The notes beneath the pieces are model-generated. The model saw nothing but the letters and a program-made list of their open reading frames with translations, was not told where the DNA came from and did no database searches. Positions 9,300 to 19,162 of a stretch of DNA of 64,000 nt are shown here, piece by piece. Source of the stretch: Bacteroidales bacterium. Its GTDB lineage: Bacteria > Bacteroidota > Bacteroidia > Bacteroidales > UBA932. Made by a program: the position numbers and the translations under genes. The stretch covers positions 62,001 to 126,000 of the forward strand of contig JAGBHM010000017.1 of the NCBI GenBank assembly GCA_017935505.1, read 5' to 3'. The stretch's first letter is position 1. Each line of letters begins with the position of its first letter.

Positions 9300-12200
9300 A
9301 TGTATAAAAACTTTTTTTCGAAAAAATGGAGGAAAGCAGCAATACTTCTTCTCTCCATTACTTTCATGTTTGGGCTTGAATCTTATGCCCAGCATATAAA
9401 GATTCAGTATACAGATGCTCCCCTCAAGGATGTTCTGAAAGAGATTACCCGTCAGAGCGGTTACTCATTTGCCTATTCTGATGCTTTTAGCAAATATGCG
9501 GAGAGCAAAATTTCATGCGATTTGCAGTCGGAAGGCAATATAAAGAGTGTTCTCGACAATCTTTTTGCAGGTAAAGGCATCTCTTATGAGATCAGCGGCA
9601 AACAGGTTATTCTTGCCCCTGAGACTATTGCTGTAAAAAAGCAGATAAAGGGAGTTGTGAAGGACGAGAATGGCGAAACAATTCCGGGTGCTGCCGTAAA
9701 GAATATAACAACCGGAGCTGTTGTGGCAACCGATATAGATGGTGCCTACTCAATTGCAGCATCGCAGGGCGACAAACTCCTCTTCACATCTATAGGAATG
9801 GCAGATTATACTGCAACTGTAGGCAAAAGTGATGTTGTCAATGCCAACCTTGTTATGGATATTGTTGCATTGGATGATGTGATTGTAACAGGTTATCAGA
9901 CAATTTCAAAGGAGAGAGCTACCGGTTCTTTCAATAAAGTTGACAGCGATCATCTTGCACAGCCTTCATCAAATATAGGTGAGAGATTGATCGGTGCTGC
10001 AGCTGGTCTTGCAGCAACAACTGATGCAGACGGCAATATCTCATTTGAGATCCGTGGTCTCTCAACATTGGTTGCTTCAAATAAATCTCCACTTCTGATT
10101 GTAGACGGTTTCCCTGTAGAGGCCTCTATCAATACTCTCAACCCTAATACAATAGAGAGTATCACAGTATTGAAGGATGCGGCTGCAGCCTCTATCTGGG
10201 GTGCAAAATCTGCAAACGGTGTAATTGTTGTAACAACCAAGAGCGGTAAAGATGCTCAGCAAAAAGGTGGTGTACAGGTTTCATTCAATGCAATGTTGAA
10301 ATATTCACCAAAAATTGATTATGGTTACTACACTGCAAATGCTTCTAATGAGGAGATTATAGATTGGCAGATCTTCCAGTTCGAGAATACTATGTTCGGC
10401 AGATACTCGCTTATCAATAACGGTAACGGAAACAATAATATCAGATATAACTACAACTCCTACTCAAATCTCTTCGTTATGTTGAATGAGAACAGATTGG
10501 GTTTTGTAAGTGACAGTGAATTGCAGAGCTATATTGCAAAAATACGCAAGCAGAGCAATAAAGAGCAGATTAAGGATTATCTGTTGGAGAATCCGTTTAC
10601 ACAGCAATACAGCTTGAATATTGCCCAGAGCAACGATAAGATGACTTCAAACTACTCAATGATGTATGAGGGTGCCCAGAAGTATCTCAAAGGCAATAGC
10701 AACGATAAATACACCTTCAATGCCAGTATGAATGTGAAGTTGTACAAATGGTTGGACTTCAATGTGAACGGTGCATTCTACTATAATAAGAGCGAGAATA
10801 ATGGTGTTCATTTCAAAGGTCCTGAATTTGAGGAATTCTTTGATGAGAATGGAAACTATACAGATGTTATCCGTCCTTATGACAGCAGAAATGACAGAAC
10901 TTTCTACACACCTAATGTTAGGAGATATCTGAATTGGCAGGCATTCCCTTACCAGGATTGGGGATATAACCCTGTGCAGGAGATGAGAGGCCAGGATCAT
11001 ACTACAAAAACTCTCAATGCAAGAATCCAGGCAGGACTTAACTTCAAGATTGCCAAAGGAATCAACTTTGAGAGCAAGTTCCAGTATGAAATTCTGAATA
11101 CAGATACCAAACAGATTTGGGATGAGTCTACATATAAGGTAAGGTCTACCATCAATATGGCAGCTACATCAGACAAAACCCCTACCGGTGCAGTTACCCC
11201 TAACCTTCCTTCAGGAAGTATGATGGACCAGAGCAGAAGCTATACTAATGCTTACAACTGGCGTAACCAGTTCAATTTGGACCGTACATTTGCAGAGCGC
11301 CATCAGGTATCATTCATTGCCGGTATGGAGGTTTCAAACAGAGTTTTTGAAACTGTAAAGAATCCTACAACATACGGATACAATGATGAAACTCTATCTG
11401 TAGGTAAATTCTTGGGTACAACATTCAAATACAAGAACTATTTGAACGGTAACTCAACATTCTCAAATTATGTGAATTCGTATGCTTATAACCAGGACCG
11501 TTACTTCTCCGCTTATGCAAACCTTGCATATACATTCGACGGCAAGTATACATTGTCCGGTTCGGCAAGAACAGATGCATCCAACCTCATTACAGATGAC
11601 CCTAAATACCGTTATTCACCATTCTGGAGTGTAGGTGCAAAATGGAATGTAACCAAAGAGAGCTTCATGGACAATGTTGACTGGATTGATTTCTTGGCGG
11701 TAAGATTTACATATGGTTTCAACGGTAATGTCGACAGCTCTACATCTGTACAGCCGGTTATCGGATACAATACATCACAGGATATCTATATTAATGACTA
11801 TACTGCATCTATCAGCAGTTATGGAAATACAAGTTTGAGATGGGAGAAGACAAGATCAATCGACTTTGGTGTGGATTTCGACTTCTGGGGTGGAAAATTG
11901 TCGGGAAGAGTTGATTTTTACCATAAGAAAGGAAAAGATCTGTTGGCAACTATAGCCTTGCCTGGAGCAAGTGGTGCCTCTACCAACAGAATCAATGCTG
12001 CTGAGATGACAAACAAGGGTTTTGAGTTGGAACTCGGTACCCAGCAGAGATTTGGAAAAGTTCTTTGGAACGGATCATTAATGCTTGCTTACAACAAGAA
12101 TACCATCGATAAGATGTTCAGAACTGCATACACCGGATATGATTTGAGCGGACGTAATGAGCAAGATAGCGGAGATAGTGCAGATGTAAGATATAGAGAG

Positions 12201-12881
12201 GGTTACAATGCCAACACACTATGGTCTTATGCTTATGCAGGTCTTATCAATACAGGTACAGCAGAGAACCCTGCATGGTATCCTACCATTTGGCAGGGAG
12301 ATCAGAAGTTCATACCGGTTTCTAACCAGACCGGAGACTGGAGTGAATATATGGTAAATTCAGGCACTTCTGTAGCTCCATGGAACTTGAGCTTCTCAAG
12401 CAGCTTCCAATATGAGAACTTCGACCTCTCATTTATGGTGACCAGCAAATTCGGACACAAATTCCGTTCATTGCCGTTCAACTATACTGTAGCTCCTAAT
12501 ATTGTCCCTAACCTTGCAATGGGTGAAATATTGAGTCAGGAGGGTGACAAATACTTCCCATTCCCGGCTGCCCCTTATTCATCTTATGAGTATGCAGAAG
12601 GTATTGGTTATGATGTAGATACAATATGGACAAGGTATACAAGATTTATGGATTATGGTGTGGAGAGTGCTGCGCATATCCGTATTCAGGAGATTGCTTT
12701 AGGTTATACATTGCCTCGCAAAGTTGTTGACAAGATTGGTATCGGTGGTTTGAAAGTTTATTTGAAGGGCAACAACCTCCATACATTCACATTTAACAAA
12801 TGGGATGAGGATCCTGAGTATCCTCTCGGAACAATCCGTCCTGTAGCATACTACACATTTGGAGTTAACATTACATTCTAA
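9300..12881 (+). CDS. SusC/RagA TonB-linked outer-membrane receptor with STN domain
   Basis: A 1193-residue outer-membrane importer energised by TonB. Order: signal peptide (about 1-30, ending SYAQ), STN signalling domain (about 38-107, IQYTDAPLKDVLKEITRQSGY), carboxypeptidase-D-like regulatory domain (about 115-195), plug (about 205-315, with the SusC signatures LIVDGFPVEA and NGVIVVTTKSG) and a beta-barrel ending in an aromatic-rich strand (YYTFGVNITF). The STN domain links it to the FecR and sigma genes upstream, so ligand binding should induce its own operon. susD follows after 11 bases. No TAnnTTTG box is visible in the 79-base upstream gap, as expected if the ECF sigma uses a different promoter. 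Ligand unknown. Confidence 0.96.
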   Translation: MYKNFFSKKWRKAAILLLSITFMFGLESYAQHIKIQYTDAPLKDVLKEITRQSGYSFAYSDAFSKYAESKISCDLQSEGNIKSVLDNLFAGKGISYEISGKQVILAPETIAVKKQIKGVVKDENGETIPGAAVKNITTGAVVATDIDGAYSIAASQGDKLLFTSIGMADYTATVGKSDVVNANLVMDIVALDDVIVTGYQTISKERATGSFNKVDSDHLAQPSSNIGERLIGAAAGLAATTDADGNISFEIRGLSTLVASNKSPLLIVDGFPVEASINTLNPNTIESITVLKDAAAASIWGAKSANGVIVVTTKSGKDAQQKGGVQVSFNAMLKYSPKIDYGYYTANASNEEIIDWQIFQFENTMFGRYSLINNGNGNNNIRYNYNSYSNLFVMLNENRLGFVSDSELQSYIAKIRKQSNKEQIKDYLLENPFTQQYSLNIAQSNDKMTSNYSMMYEGAQKYLKGNSNDKYTFNASMNVKLYKWLDFNVNGAFYYNKSENNGVHFKGPEFEEFFDENGNYTDVIRPYDSRNDRTFYTPNVRRYLNWQAFPYQDWGYNPVQEMRGQDHTTKTLNARIQAGLNFKIAKGINFESKFQYEILNTDTKQIWDESTYKVRSTINMAATSDKTPTGAVTPNLPSGSMMDQSRSYTNAYNWRNQFNLDRTFAERHQVSFIAGMEVSNRVFETVKNPTTYGYNDETLSVGKFLGTTFKYKNYLNGNSTFSNYVNSYAYNQDRYFSAYANLAYTFDGKYTLSGSARTDASNLITDDPKYRYSPFWSVGAKWNVTKESFMDNVDWIDFLAVRFTYGFNGNVDSSTSVQPVIGYNTSQDIYINDYTASISSYGNTSLRWEKTRSIDFGVDFDFWGGKLSGRVDFYHKKGKDLLATIALPGASGASTNRINAAEMTNKGFELELGTQQRFGKVLWNGSLMLAYNKNTIDKMFRTAYTGYDLSGRNEQDSGDSADVRYREGYNANTLWSYAYAGLINTGTAENPAWYPTIWQGDQKFIPVSNQTGDWSEYMVNSGTSVAPWNLSFSSSFQYENFDLSFMVTSKFGHKFRSLPFNYTVAPNIVPNLAMGEILSQEGDKYFPFPAAPYSSYEYAEGIGYDVDTIWTRYTRFMDYGVESAAHIRIQEIALGYTLPRKVVDKIGIGGLKVYLKGNNLHTFTFNKWDEDPEYPLGTIRPVAYYTFGVNITF

Positions 12882-12892
12882 TACGCTGAACA

Positions 12893-14431
12893 ATGAAAAG
12901 ATTTAAATATATATTTACCCTATTGCTGGCATCTACAATGTTTTTTGCCTGCGATGACTTCTTGGATGTAAAGCCAAGCAAGAGTACTTCGGTTGTTATC
13001 GAAACAGGAGAGCATGTAAATGCACTGCTCAATTACTATGATGTATATTATCTGGAGAACAGCCCATGGCTGATTAATGCTTCGGATGATTATAAATGCT
13101 CAACAGACTGGTATGATATTACAGGTTCAAGCAACTGTGCAGGATATTCAAATGAGGCATTGTGCTATGCTTTGTGGAATAAAGAGCTCATTCCTTCCCT
13201 TACAGACAAGACATGGACTGCTGAATATCAGAAAATATTCTATGCAAATACTATTTTGGAGAAAGCTGATAAAGTAAGTGGCCTTACAGATGAGGAGAGA
13301 GTACAGATCAAACGTGAGGCAAGATTTATCAGAGCATACAGTATGTGGTATCTTGCACAAATCTACTGTTTGCCTTATGTTGACGGCAATGGAGACAAAC
13401 AGGGTATTGTCTTGAAGACATCTACACATTTTGATGAGTCTGTAAAACGTGCATCATTAAAGGAGACTTATGACTTCATAGAGGCAGATTTGAATGAGGC
13501 TCTCAAAATAGAGACTCCTTTGAAGAAGATAGGAAGCACAAATAAATACAACTCGGTTAGAGCTAATAAAGCAGCTGTAAATGGCTTTGCAGCAAGATAT
13601 TATCTCTATCTGAATGATTATGAGAATGCTCTCAAATATGCAGATATTGCATTGCAGTCTCATGATGAGCTTGTTGATTACAATACAGAGATGTCATACA
13701 TGGCATCTTGCCCAACTGTAACCATCAACGGTAATACAGAGATTATAGAGGTGCCTTATACTTATGAGGGTGGTGCAGGCAAAATTAATGACTACATGTT
13801 GGAGTGGAAAGAGCTTACATACTTCAGAATGGCCTCTGACGACAACTGGTGGTATATGCCAAGCGATGAGTTGCTCGCCCTCTACGACCAGGAGTATGAT
13901 TTGAGATACAAATACCACATTGTTGAGAACTTCTCATTTGTAAACAATGTTACAACAGCCCTTCCTTCTTATGCTTTCTTCTGGAAAGACAGAATTCCTT
14001 CAGGCCCTACAACTGCAGAGATGCTCTTGATCAAAGCTGAGTGCCAGGCACGTTTGGGCAAAGCTTCTGATGCTATGACCACTGTAAACAGACTTCGTGC
14101 AGCCCGTATGGACAAATCTGCTCCAGCTGATGTAATCAATCTTGCTGCATCATCACAAGAGGATGCTGTTAAGAAAGTTCTTGAGGAGCGCAGACGTGAG
14201 ATGCCTTTTGCACGCCGTTTCATGGATATCAGAAGACTCAACTCAAATGAGTGTTCATATGATGATCCTGGAGATATTACAAAAACATTCTATGATTACT
14301 CACTTGTAAATATTAATGTCTCTTCAAAGAAGACTTACACTCTCGAGAAGAATTCAACATTGTATGCGTGTCCTCTTCCTGAAACAGAGTTCATTGCGAG
14401 TGATTATGTTATAGACCAGAACATTTATTAA
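12893..14431 (+). CDS. SusD/RagB outer-membrane substrate-binding lipoprotein
   Basis: A 512-residue surface lipoprotein that caps the SusC barrel and captures substrate. Lipobox around Cys20 (TMFFACDDFLDV, with the typical SusD LDVKPSK following). The N-terminal TPR-like helices include RFIRAYSMWYLAQIY; the C-terminal SusD part includes LLIKAECQARLGKASDAMTTVNRLRAARM and VLEERRREMPFARRFMDIRRLN, a classical SusD signature. It is 11 bases from susC and 19 bases from the TlpA-like gene. The ligand may be a glycan or a peptide; with a thioredoxin-like lipoprotein and no glycoside hydrolase alongside, a peptide or protein ligand is plausible but unproven. Confidence 0.95.
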   Translation: MKRFKYIFTLLLASTMFFACDDFLDVKPSKSTSVVIETGEHVNALLNYYDVYYLENSPWLINASDDYKCSTDWYDITGSSNCAGYSNEALCYALWNKELIPSLTDKTWTAEYQKIFYANTILEKADKVSGLTDEERVQIKREARFIRAYSMWYLAQIYCLPYVDGNGDKQGIVLKTSTHFDESVKRASLKETYDFIEADLNEALKIETPLKKIGSTNKYNSVRANKAAVNGFAARYYLYLNDYENALKYADIALQSHDELVDYNTEMSYMASCPTVTINGNTEIIEVPYTYEGGAGKINDYMLEWKELTYFRMASDDNWWYMPSDELLALYDQEYDLRYKYHIVENFSFVNNVTTALPSYAFFWKDRIPSGPTTAEMLLIKAECQARLGKASDAMTTVNRLRAARMDKSAPADVINLAASSQEDAVKKVLEERRREMPFARRFMDIRRLNSNECSYDDPGDITKTFYDYSLVNINVSSKKTYTLEKNSTLYACPLPETEFIASDYVIDQNIY

Positions 14432-14450
14432 ACTGAAAAATTGCAGTGAG

Positions 14451-15518
14451 ATGAAAAAATGGTTGTTTATAATGATCTGTTTTGCCTGCATATCATGCGG
14501 TAAAAAAGAGTACAAGATAAATGGCATATTTACAACACCCGATAATACTGAAATATACTTGATAGATCTTGGTTGTAATGACACACTTGGTGTCACTGCA
14601 ACCAAGGATAACAAGTTTTCTTTTACCGGAGAGTTGGAGGAACCTGTTTATGCCTATGTAGGCTATGGAAAAACGAGGGTGCGCTTTATCCTGGAGCCAG
14701 GTGAGGTTACAGCTGATATTGATGAGAGACAGGTGTATGGAACTCCTTTTGTGGAGATGAACAATGCTTATCACAACAGTTATTATAAATGTGATGCGGA
14801 GCGCAATGTGGAGCGAAAAGAGTTGACCGCCAAAAAGGAGTCAATCTCCCTGAAGGAATTCAATGAGCAATGGGAAAGTATAAATGAGAAATACCTTGCA
14901 AAACAGGCAGCCATTGCAGATTCCGTAGCTGGAGCCAATTTGGATAATCTTTTGGGTGCTTTTGCCATGGTTGATCTGGCAAATGTAGACAGCGACAGGT
15001 TTTTGGAGAGATATCAGGAGTGTTCGGATATGGTGAAGAACTTCAAGAGTGTCAGCGATGCCCACAAATTTATAATACTTCAGAACAATACAGCAGAGGG
15101 CAAGATGTTTACCGATTATACTATAAAAGGTGGCAATATTGATGGTACTGATGTAAAACTTTCTGATTATGTTGGCAAAGGCAAATATGTATTGCTCGAT
15201 CATTGGGCATCATGGTGTGGTCCTTGTAAAGCCGAAATGCCTAATTTGAAAAGAGCTTACGAGATTTTCAAAGATAAGAATGTGCAGATTGTGGGTATTG
15301 CTGTGAGCGACAAGAGGGAAGATACAATGCGGGAATTGGAGAAACTCAATCTTCCATGGCCTCAGATTGTTGATGCACAAGGTACTCCAAGGGAGGTTTA
15401 CGGAGTGAAATATATTCCTCATCTAATTCTGTTTGCCCCCGATGGAACTATCCTGAAAAGAGGTTTGAGAGGTGAACAGATAATTACCGTAATTTCTGAG
15501 ATTCTTTCAGCAGAATAG
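14451..15518 (+). CDS. TlpA-like thioredoxin-family lipoprotein (DUF4369 + thioredoxin fold)
   Basis: A 355-residue envelope thiol-disulfide protein. A lipobox near Cys16 (FACISCGKK) anchors it. An N-terminal beta-rich DUF4369-like domain (about 20-115) is followed by a helical linker and an AhpC/TSA-thioredoxin domain with HWASWCGPCKAEMP (Cys256 and Cys259 by count) and the cis-proline in KYIPHLI. Such proteins are frequent in Bacteroidales susCD loci and probably reduce disulfides of imported substrates or of envelope partners. It is the last gene of the sigma-FecR-susCD set; a terminator follows. Confidence 0.93.
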   Translation: MKKWLFIMICFACISCGKKEYKINGIFTTPDNTEIYLIDLGCNDTLGVTATKDNKFSFTGELEEPVYAYVGYGKTRVRFILEPGEVTADIDERQVYGTPFVEMNNAYHNSYYKCDAERNVERKELTAKKESISLKEFNEQWESINEKYLAKQAAIADSVAGANLDNLLGAFAMVDLANVDSDRFLERYQECSDMVKNFKSVSDAHKFIILQNNTAEGKMFTDYTIKGGNIDGTDVKLSDYVGKGKYVLLDHWASWCGPCKAEMPNLKRAYEIFKDKNVQIVGIAVSDKREDTMRELEKLNLPWPQIVDAQGTPREVYGVKYIPHLILFAPDGTILKRGLRGEQIITVISEILSAE

Positions 15519-15571
15519 ACTTCATAGATCAATAATAGGTTAATCTTCAGGTAGCGTTTAACGCTAAAAAC

Positions 15572-15603
15572 GAAGCCGGATCATTTTGATATGACCCGGC
15601 TTC
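15572..15603. terminator. Bidirectional terminator between convergent genes
   Basis: A stem of GAAGCCGG-A-TCA with TGA-C-CCGGCTTC, loop TTTTGATA, followed on the plus strand by ACTTTTTAT and on the minus strand by GTTTTTAG. It serves the TlpA-like gene (+) and the NMO/FabK-like gene (-). The A/C mismatch in the plus RNA becomes a G-U wobble in the minus RNA, so the stem is stronger for the minus-strand transcript. Confidence 0.85.
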
Positions 15604-15623
15604 ACTTTTTATAGCTGTTCTCT

Positions 15624-16559
15624 TTACACCAGACTCTTCATGATCTGCTCTACGGTTTCAATCTCTTTTACCATTGAACAGATCTGGCCTATTTCAATCT
15701 CTCCTTCATCAATATCTCCCTCAAAAATACCTTTGCGGGCACGCCCTTTGCCGAGATATGCAGCAAGCTCCTCTTTTGAAGCACCATTCTCTTCCATTTG
15801 TGCGACGGTTGAGGTAAATAGGCTTCCTTGTGCAAGACGTGCAGGGGCGAGCTTTTTCAACAATAGTTTTGTGCCGCCCTCAGGCATGCCAAGGCAATGC
15901 TTTTTGAAGTTCTCATGTGCTGAACTCTCTGCAGAGAGCGCAAACCTTGTACCTATTTGTACTCCCTCCGCTCCAAGGGCCCTGCAGGCCTCAATCTGGC
16001 ATTTGAGACCAATTCCTCCGGCAGCAACAACAGGCAATGAGGTTGCTTCACAAACTGCAGGAATAAGGCACATTGTGGTTGTCTCCTCTCTTCCATTGTG
16101 TCCGCCGGCCTCAAATCCCTCCGCGACTACTGCATCAACTCCGGCCTCTTCACATTTCTTTGCAAAGAGACTGCTTGAGACAACATGCACAACTGTGATA
16201 CCGTGCTGTTTGAGGAACGGTGTCCATTTTTTTGGGCTTCCGGCCGAAGTGAATACAATCTTTACCCCCTCCTCTACAAGGATTTCCATGAGCTGTTCCA
16301 TCTCAGGATAGAGCAGCGGTACATTAACTCCAAATGGCAGGTCTCTACCTTCGGTATTGCCTGGAGCTCCTGCTTTGAGGGCCTCCTTGCAGCATCTTAT
16401 ATGGTGACGGAGATTATCGGGATGCATACTTCCTGCTCCAAGCAGGCCAAGACCTCCGTTCAAACTTACAGCAGAGGCAAGTCTCCATCCGCTGCACCAG
16501 ACCATTCCTCCCGAGATTATCGGGTATTTTATATCAAATAATTTGCAGATTCTGTTCAT
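15624..16559 (-). CDS. FMN-dependent nitronate monooxygenase / FabK-like enoyl-ACP reductase
   Basis: A 311-residue TIM-barrel flavoprotein of the NMO/FabK superfamily, acting in the cytoplasm on nitronates or on enoyl-ACP. Seen: YPIISGGMVW at the N-terminus, GGLGLLGAGSM, LPFGVNVPLL, GFEAGGHNG with the conserved active-site His, VVAAGGIG and GAEGVQIGTRF (FMN phosphate binding). The ATG at 16559 (MNRICKLFDIKYP) is preferred over an upstream in-frame codon at 16616 that would overlap the yfhO end. It is the last gene of a minus-strand operon. NMO and FabK cannot be separated by eye; if no FabI exists elsewhere in the genome, FabK becomes the better call. Confidence 0.88.
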   Translation of the reverse strand: MNRICKLFDIKYPIISGGMVWCSGWRLASAVSLNGGLGLLGAGSMHPDNLRHHIRCCKEALKAGAPGNTEGRDLPFGVNVPLLYPEMEQLMEILVEEGVKIVFTSAGSPKKWTPFLKQHGITVVHVVSSSLFAKKCEEAGVDAVVAEGFEAGGHNGREETTTMCLIPAVCEATSLPVVAAGGIGLKCQIEACRALGAEGVQIGTRFALSAESSAHENFKKHCLGMPEGGTKLLLKKLAPARLAQGSLFTSTVAQMEENGASKEELAAYLGKGRARKGIFEGDIDEGEIEIGQICSMVKEIETVEQIMKSLV

Positions 16560-16573
16560 AATGGAATTCTCGA

Positions 16574-19150
16574 TTATTTGGATTGTTTTTTGCGGTTTAT
16601 AAAAGTTACGGCACATGCCCCGACAAAGAGCAGTATTATCAGAGCTGATGCTATGCGAGAGAAGGTTTCACCTTTTATTATACTGTCGGGAGCAAATTCA
16701 AATACAATTTCACCCTCTCCGGCAGGAAGGGCAAGGCCTCTGAGTATATAATTTGCACGGAATATTTCGAGCTCCTTACCGGCCTCTTCTCCAGATGCAG
16801 CCGCTGCTTGTCCATTTGCAGGCAACAGTTCTGCACTCCAGCCGGGAGCATAGAATACTTCGCTGAACAGGGCAATATTTGGTGTGGAGCTTCTATATTT
16901 GTAAACCAGCTTGTTTGGTGAATAGGAGAGAAGCTCAATTGATGCAGTTGAGTCGCTCTCAAAGAAATAGCTCTTTCCGCGTGAATTTGTTGCCGGGGTA
17001 TAGAACTCTCCAAGATATTCAGGTTTCATGAAGTTCTCAGCAACAACAGCCTCCAGGCCCGGATTAATATTGCCAAGAAGTTCAATCTCTTCATTTGCAT
17101 TGGCTGCCTTTACAATTGAATTTACAAACCATGCATTGCCAAGTGCTCCCTGGTTGAGCAGAGGTGCCGCATTGCCGTTAATTACAATATATTTTGTATT
17201 GAGCATATTGAGCACATCATAATTGCCCAGGGCTGCAAGTGCCTGCTCCAATGTCTGTACTCCCTGAAGATCTTTGGCAATCTCACCCATCTCTTTTGAG
17301 ATATGGTGCTCGATAAGATCCTGATAGCGTTGCAATTTTACAGGGCTGTAGCCACCAATTGTCTTGTGGTGGTAGCTTACGTATGAATCATTGAAAGTAT
17401 TTACACTCAAATCAAGGACTCTGTAGTTGGGGTCGGTATCGGCAAGGATTATATTATCTACAGGGCGTGGTGTAAATACATTGTTGAACTCTCTGTGGCT
17501 TACAAAATGAGACTCGTTGAGGTATCTTTTTCCAATACTCCACATATCAACCAGAACAAGGAGGGCAAGTATCATTGCCGCTTGGGAACCCTTCAGTTTA
17601 CGCATAAATCCAAGCCATAGTACTAATGCTGCAACAACAATAAATATAAGGCTTCTGAGGGCATCGGCGCGGAGCAGTGAGGCTCTGTCGGCCCAAAGAG
17701 ATTCAAGCATTACTTCTGGAAGTTGTGCATCACCGTTTGCATAGAAACTTCCTGCGAGAGAAGGGATTAATGCAAACACAAGGCAGAAACCTCCAACAAT
17801 TCCAAGAGCCCAGATGAATCCTTTTTTAACTCTCTCCCTACAGTTTTTATCCTGGTATCCTTGTTGGCCGAAGAGGACTTCATTGAGCAGAAGAACTGCC
17901 ATTACCGGTATAAGGATCTGCAATATTACCAGAATCATAGATACAGCCCTGAACTTGTTGTAAAGGGGTGCAAACTTGAAGAAAAATTCAGAAACAGGCA
18001 TAAGGTGGTAACCCCACGAGAGCATGAGCGCCAACAGTGAGACACCGCCAATCCACCATCTCAGACCTCCTTTCAATACAAAAAATCCGAGGATGAACAA
18101 AAACATGCTTATTGCTCCCATATACATCGGGCCTGCAGTGAAAGGTTGAGGGCCCCAATATAGAGGAAGTGCCTTTACAATCTGTTCTGCAGCATATCCG
18201 TTCTCTCTCAATGTTTTGTATGTCTGTGAATTGCGGCCAAGCTCTCCTGCAGAAGCTCCTCCGTTGAAATTTGGAATGAAGAGGTTCGGAGTCTCCTCTA
18301 TACCGTAAGACCATGATGTCGCATACTCAAGGTCCAGACCGCTACGTCCCTCTTCTCCAGATTGGTCAACCAACTCGGAGCCTCCGCGCATGGTGTGCTG
18401 GCTATATTCGTAGACAGGCCACAAGTTATTTACATTTGTAGCAATTCCTATACATCCGGTAATCAGCAGCACAAGTGATGTGCGGATAAATTTGGGTAGC
18501 ATCTTCTCTTTTATTGCAGCGCAGAGTTGCCAGATGGCATAACCGAAAATGATCATGGCCAGATAGTATGTAATCTGAGGATGGTTGGCCTTTATCTGGA
18601 AACTCAATGCAAGGGCAAAAAGTACTCCGCCCCACAATGCGCTCTTTCTGTAGGCATATACAACAGAACCGAGCACCCATGGCATGAAGGCTATCGCAAC
18701 CATTTTTGCATTATGCCCAACTTGGATAATCTGCATATTGTATGAGCAGAAGGTGATTGCTACAGCACCTAAAAATGCGAGATAGACATTCACTCCAAAT
18801 GCCAGCATAAGCAGAAATCCTCCCACAAGACTTATCAGGAGGTAACTGGCCGGTCTCTCGCCAACAAAGAGTGAATCATACAGATATTTTGTAATGTCAC
18901 CCTCGAAAACAAGCGAAATGGAGGTTGCCGGCATACCGCCGAACATTGAGTTTGTCCACAGAGCCTTGTCGCCAGGGTTTGCCTCATTATATTTTGTAAT
19001 CTCATTTGCCATTCCCTGCCAGCTCGAAATGTCGGATTGGTTTACAATCTTTCCCGACAAAATCTCCGGAGTAAAGGCGTAGGCAATTATCACAAATGCC
19101 AAGATTGCGCCTGCATAAGGCAGTAACTTTTTAAAATTGATACCCTTCAT
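16574..19150 (-). CDS. YfhO-family polytopic membrane protein
   Basis: An 858-residue inner-membrane protein with about a dozen hydrophobic helices in the first 560 residues, a soluble periplasmic-looking region (about 560-820) and a final helix (SALIILLFVGACAVTF). The N-terminal segment with SDISSWQGMANEI, GGMPA and a YNMQIIQVGHNAKM motif is typical of Bacteroidota YfhO proteins, GT-C-like membrane proteins linked in Bacillus to glycosylation of lipoteichoic acid. Its partner here is the GT4 glycosyltransferase just upstream (12-base gap), supporting a role in envelope glycan assembly. Exact reaction unknown. Confidence 0.9.
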   Translation of the reverse strand: MKGINFKKLLPYAGAILAFVIIAYAFTPEILSGKIVNQSDISSWQGMANEITKYNEANPGDKALWTNSMFGGMPATSISLVFEGDITKYLYDSLFVGERPASYLLISLVGGFLLMLAFGVNVYLAFLGAVAITFCSYNMQIIQVGHNAKMVAIAFMPWVLGSVVYAYRKSALWGGVLFALALSFQIKANHPQITYYLAMIIFGYAIWQLCAAIKEKMLPKFIRTSLVLLITGCIGIATNVNNLWPVYEYSQHTMRGGSELVDQSGEEGRSGLDLEYATSWSYGIEETPNLFIPNFNGGASAGELGRNSQTYKTLRENGYAAEQIVKALPLYWGPQPFTAGPMYMGAISMFLFILGFFVLKGGLRWWIGGVSLLALMLSWGYHLMPVSEFFFKFAPLYNKFRAVSMILVILQILIPVMAVLLLNEVLFGQQGYQDKNCRERVKKGFIWALGIVGGFCLVFALIPSLAGSFYANGDAQLPEVMLESLWADRASLLRADALRSLIFIVVAALVLWLGFMRKLKGSQAAMILALLVLVDMWSIGKRYLNESHFVSHREFNNVFTPRPVDNIILADTDPNYRVLDLSVNTFNDSYVSYHHKTIGGYSPVKLQRYQDLIEHHISKEMGEIAKDLQGVQTLEQALAALGNYDVLNMLNTKYIVINGNAAPLLNQGALGNAWFVNSIVKAANANEEIELLGNINPGLEAVVAENFMKPEYLGEFYTPATNSRGKSYFFESDSTASIELLSYSPNKLVYKYRSSTPNIALFSEVFYAPGWSAELLPANGQAAAASGEEAGKELEIFRANYILRGLALPAGEGEIVFEFAPDSIIKGETFSRIASALIILLFVGACAVTFINRKKQSK

Positions 19151-19162
19151 ATATCTGTATGG

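Noticed and set aside
15640..16311. 223-codon plus-strand open frame inside the NMO/FabK-like gene
   Set aside because: Ser/Pro-rich composition typical of an antisense shadow; the minus-strand protein has complete motifs.
15624..16559. FMN-dependent enzyme as a functional partner of the FMN-riboswitch operon
   Set aside because: It is 11 kb away in a different operon with its own promoter; many enzymes use FMN, so no link is supported.
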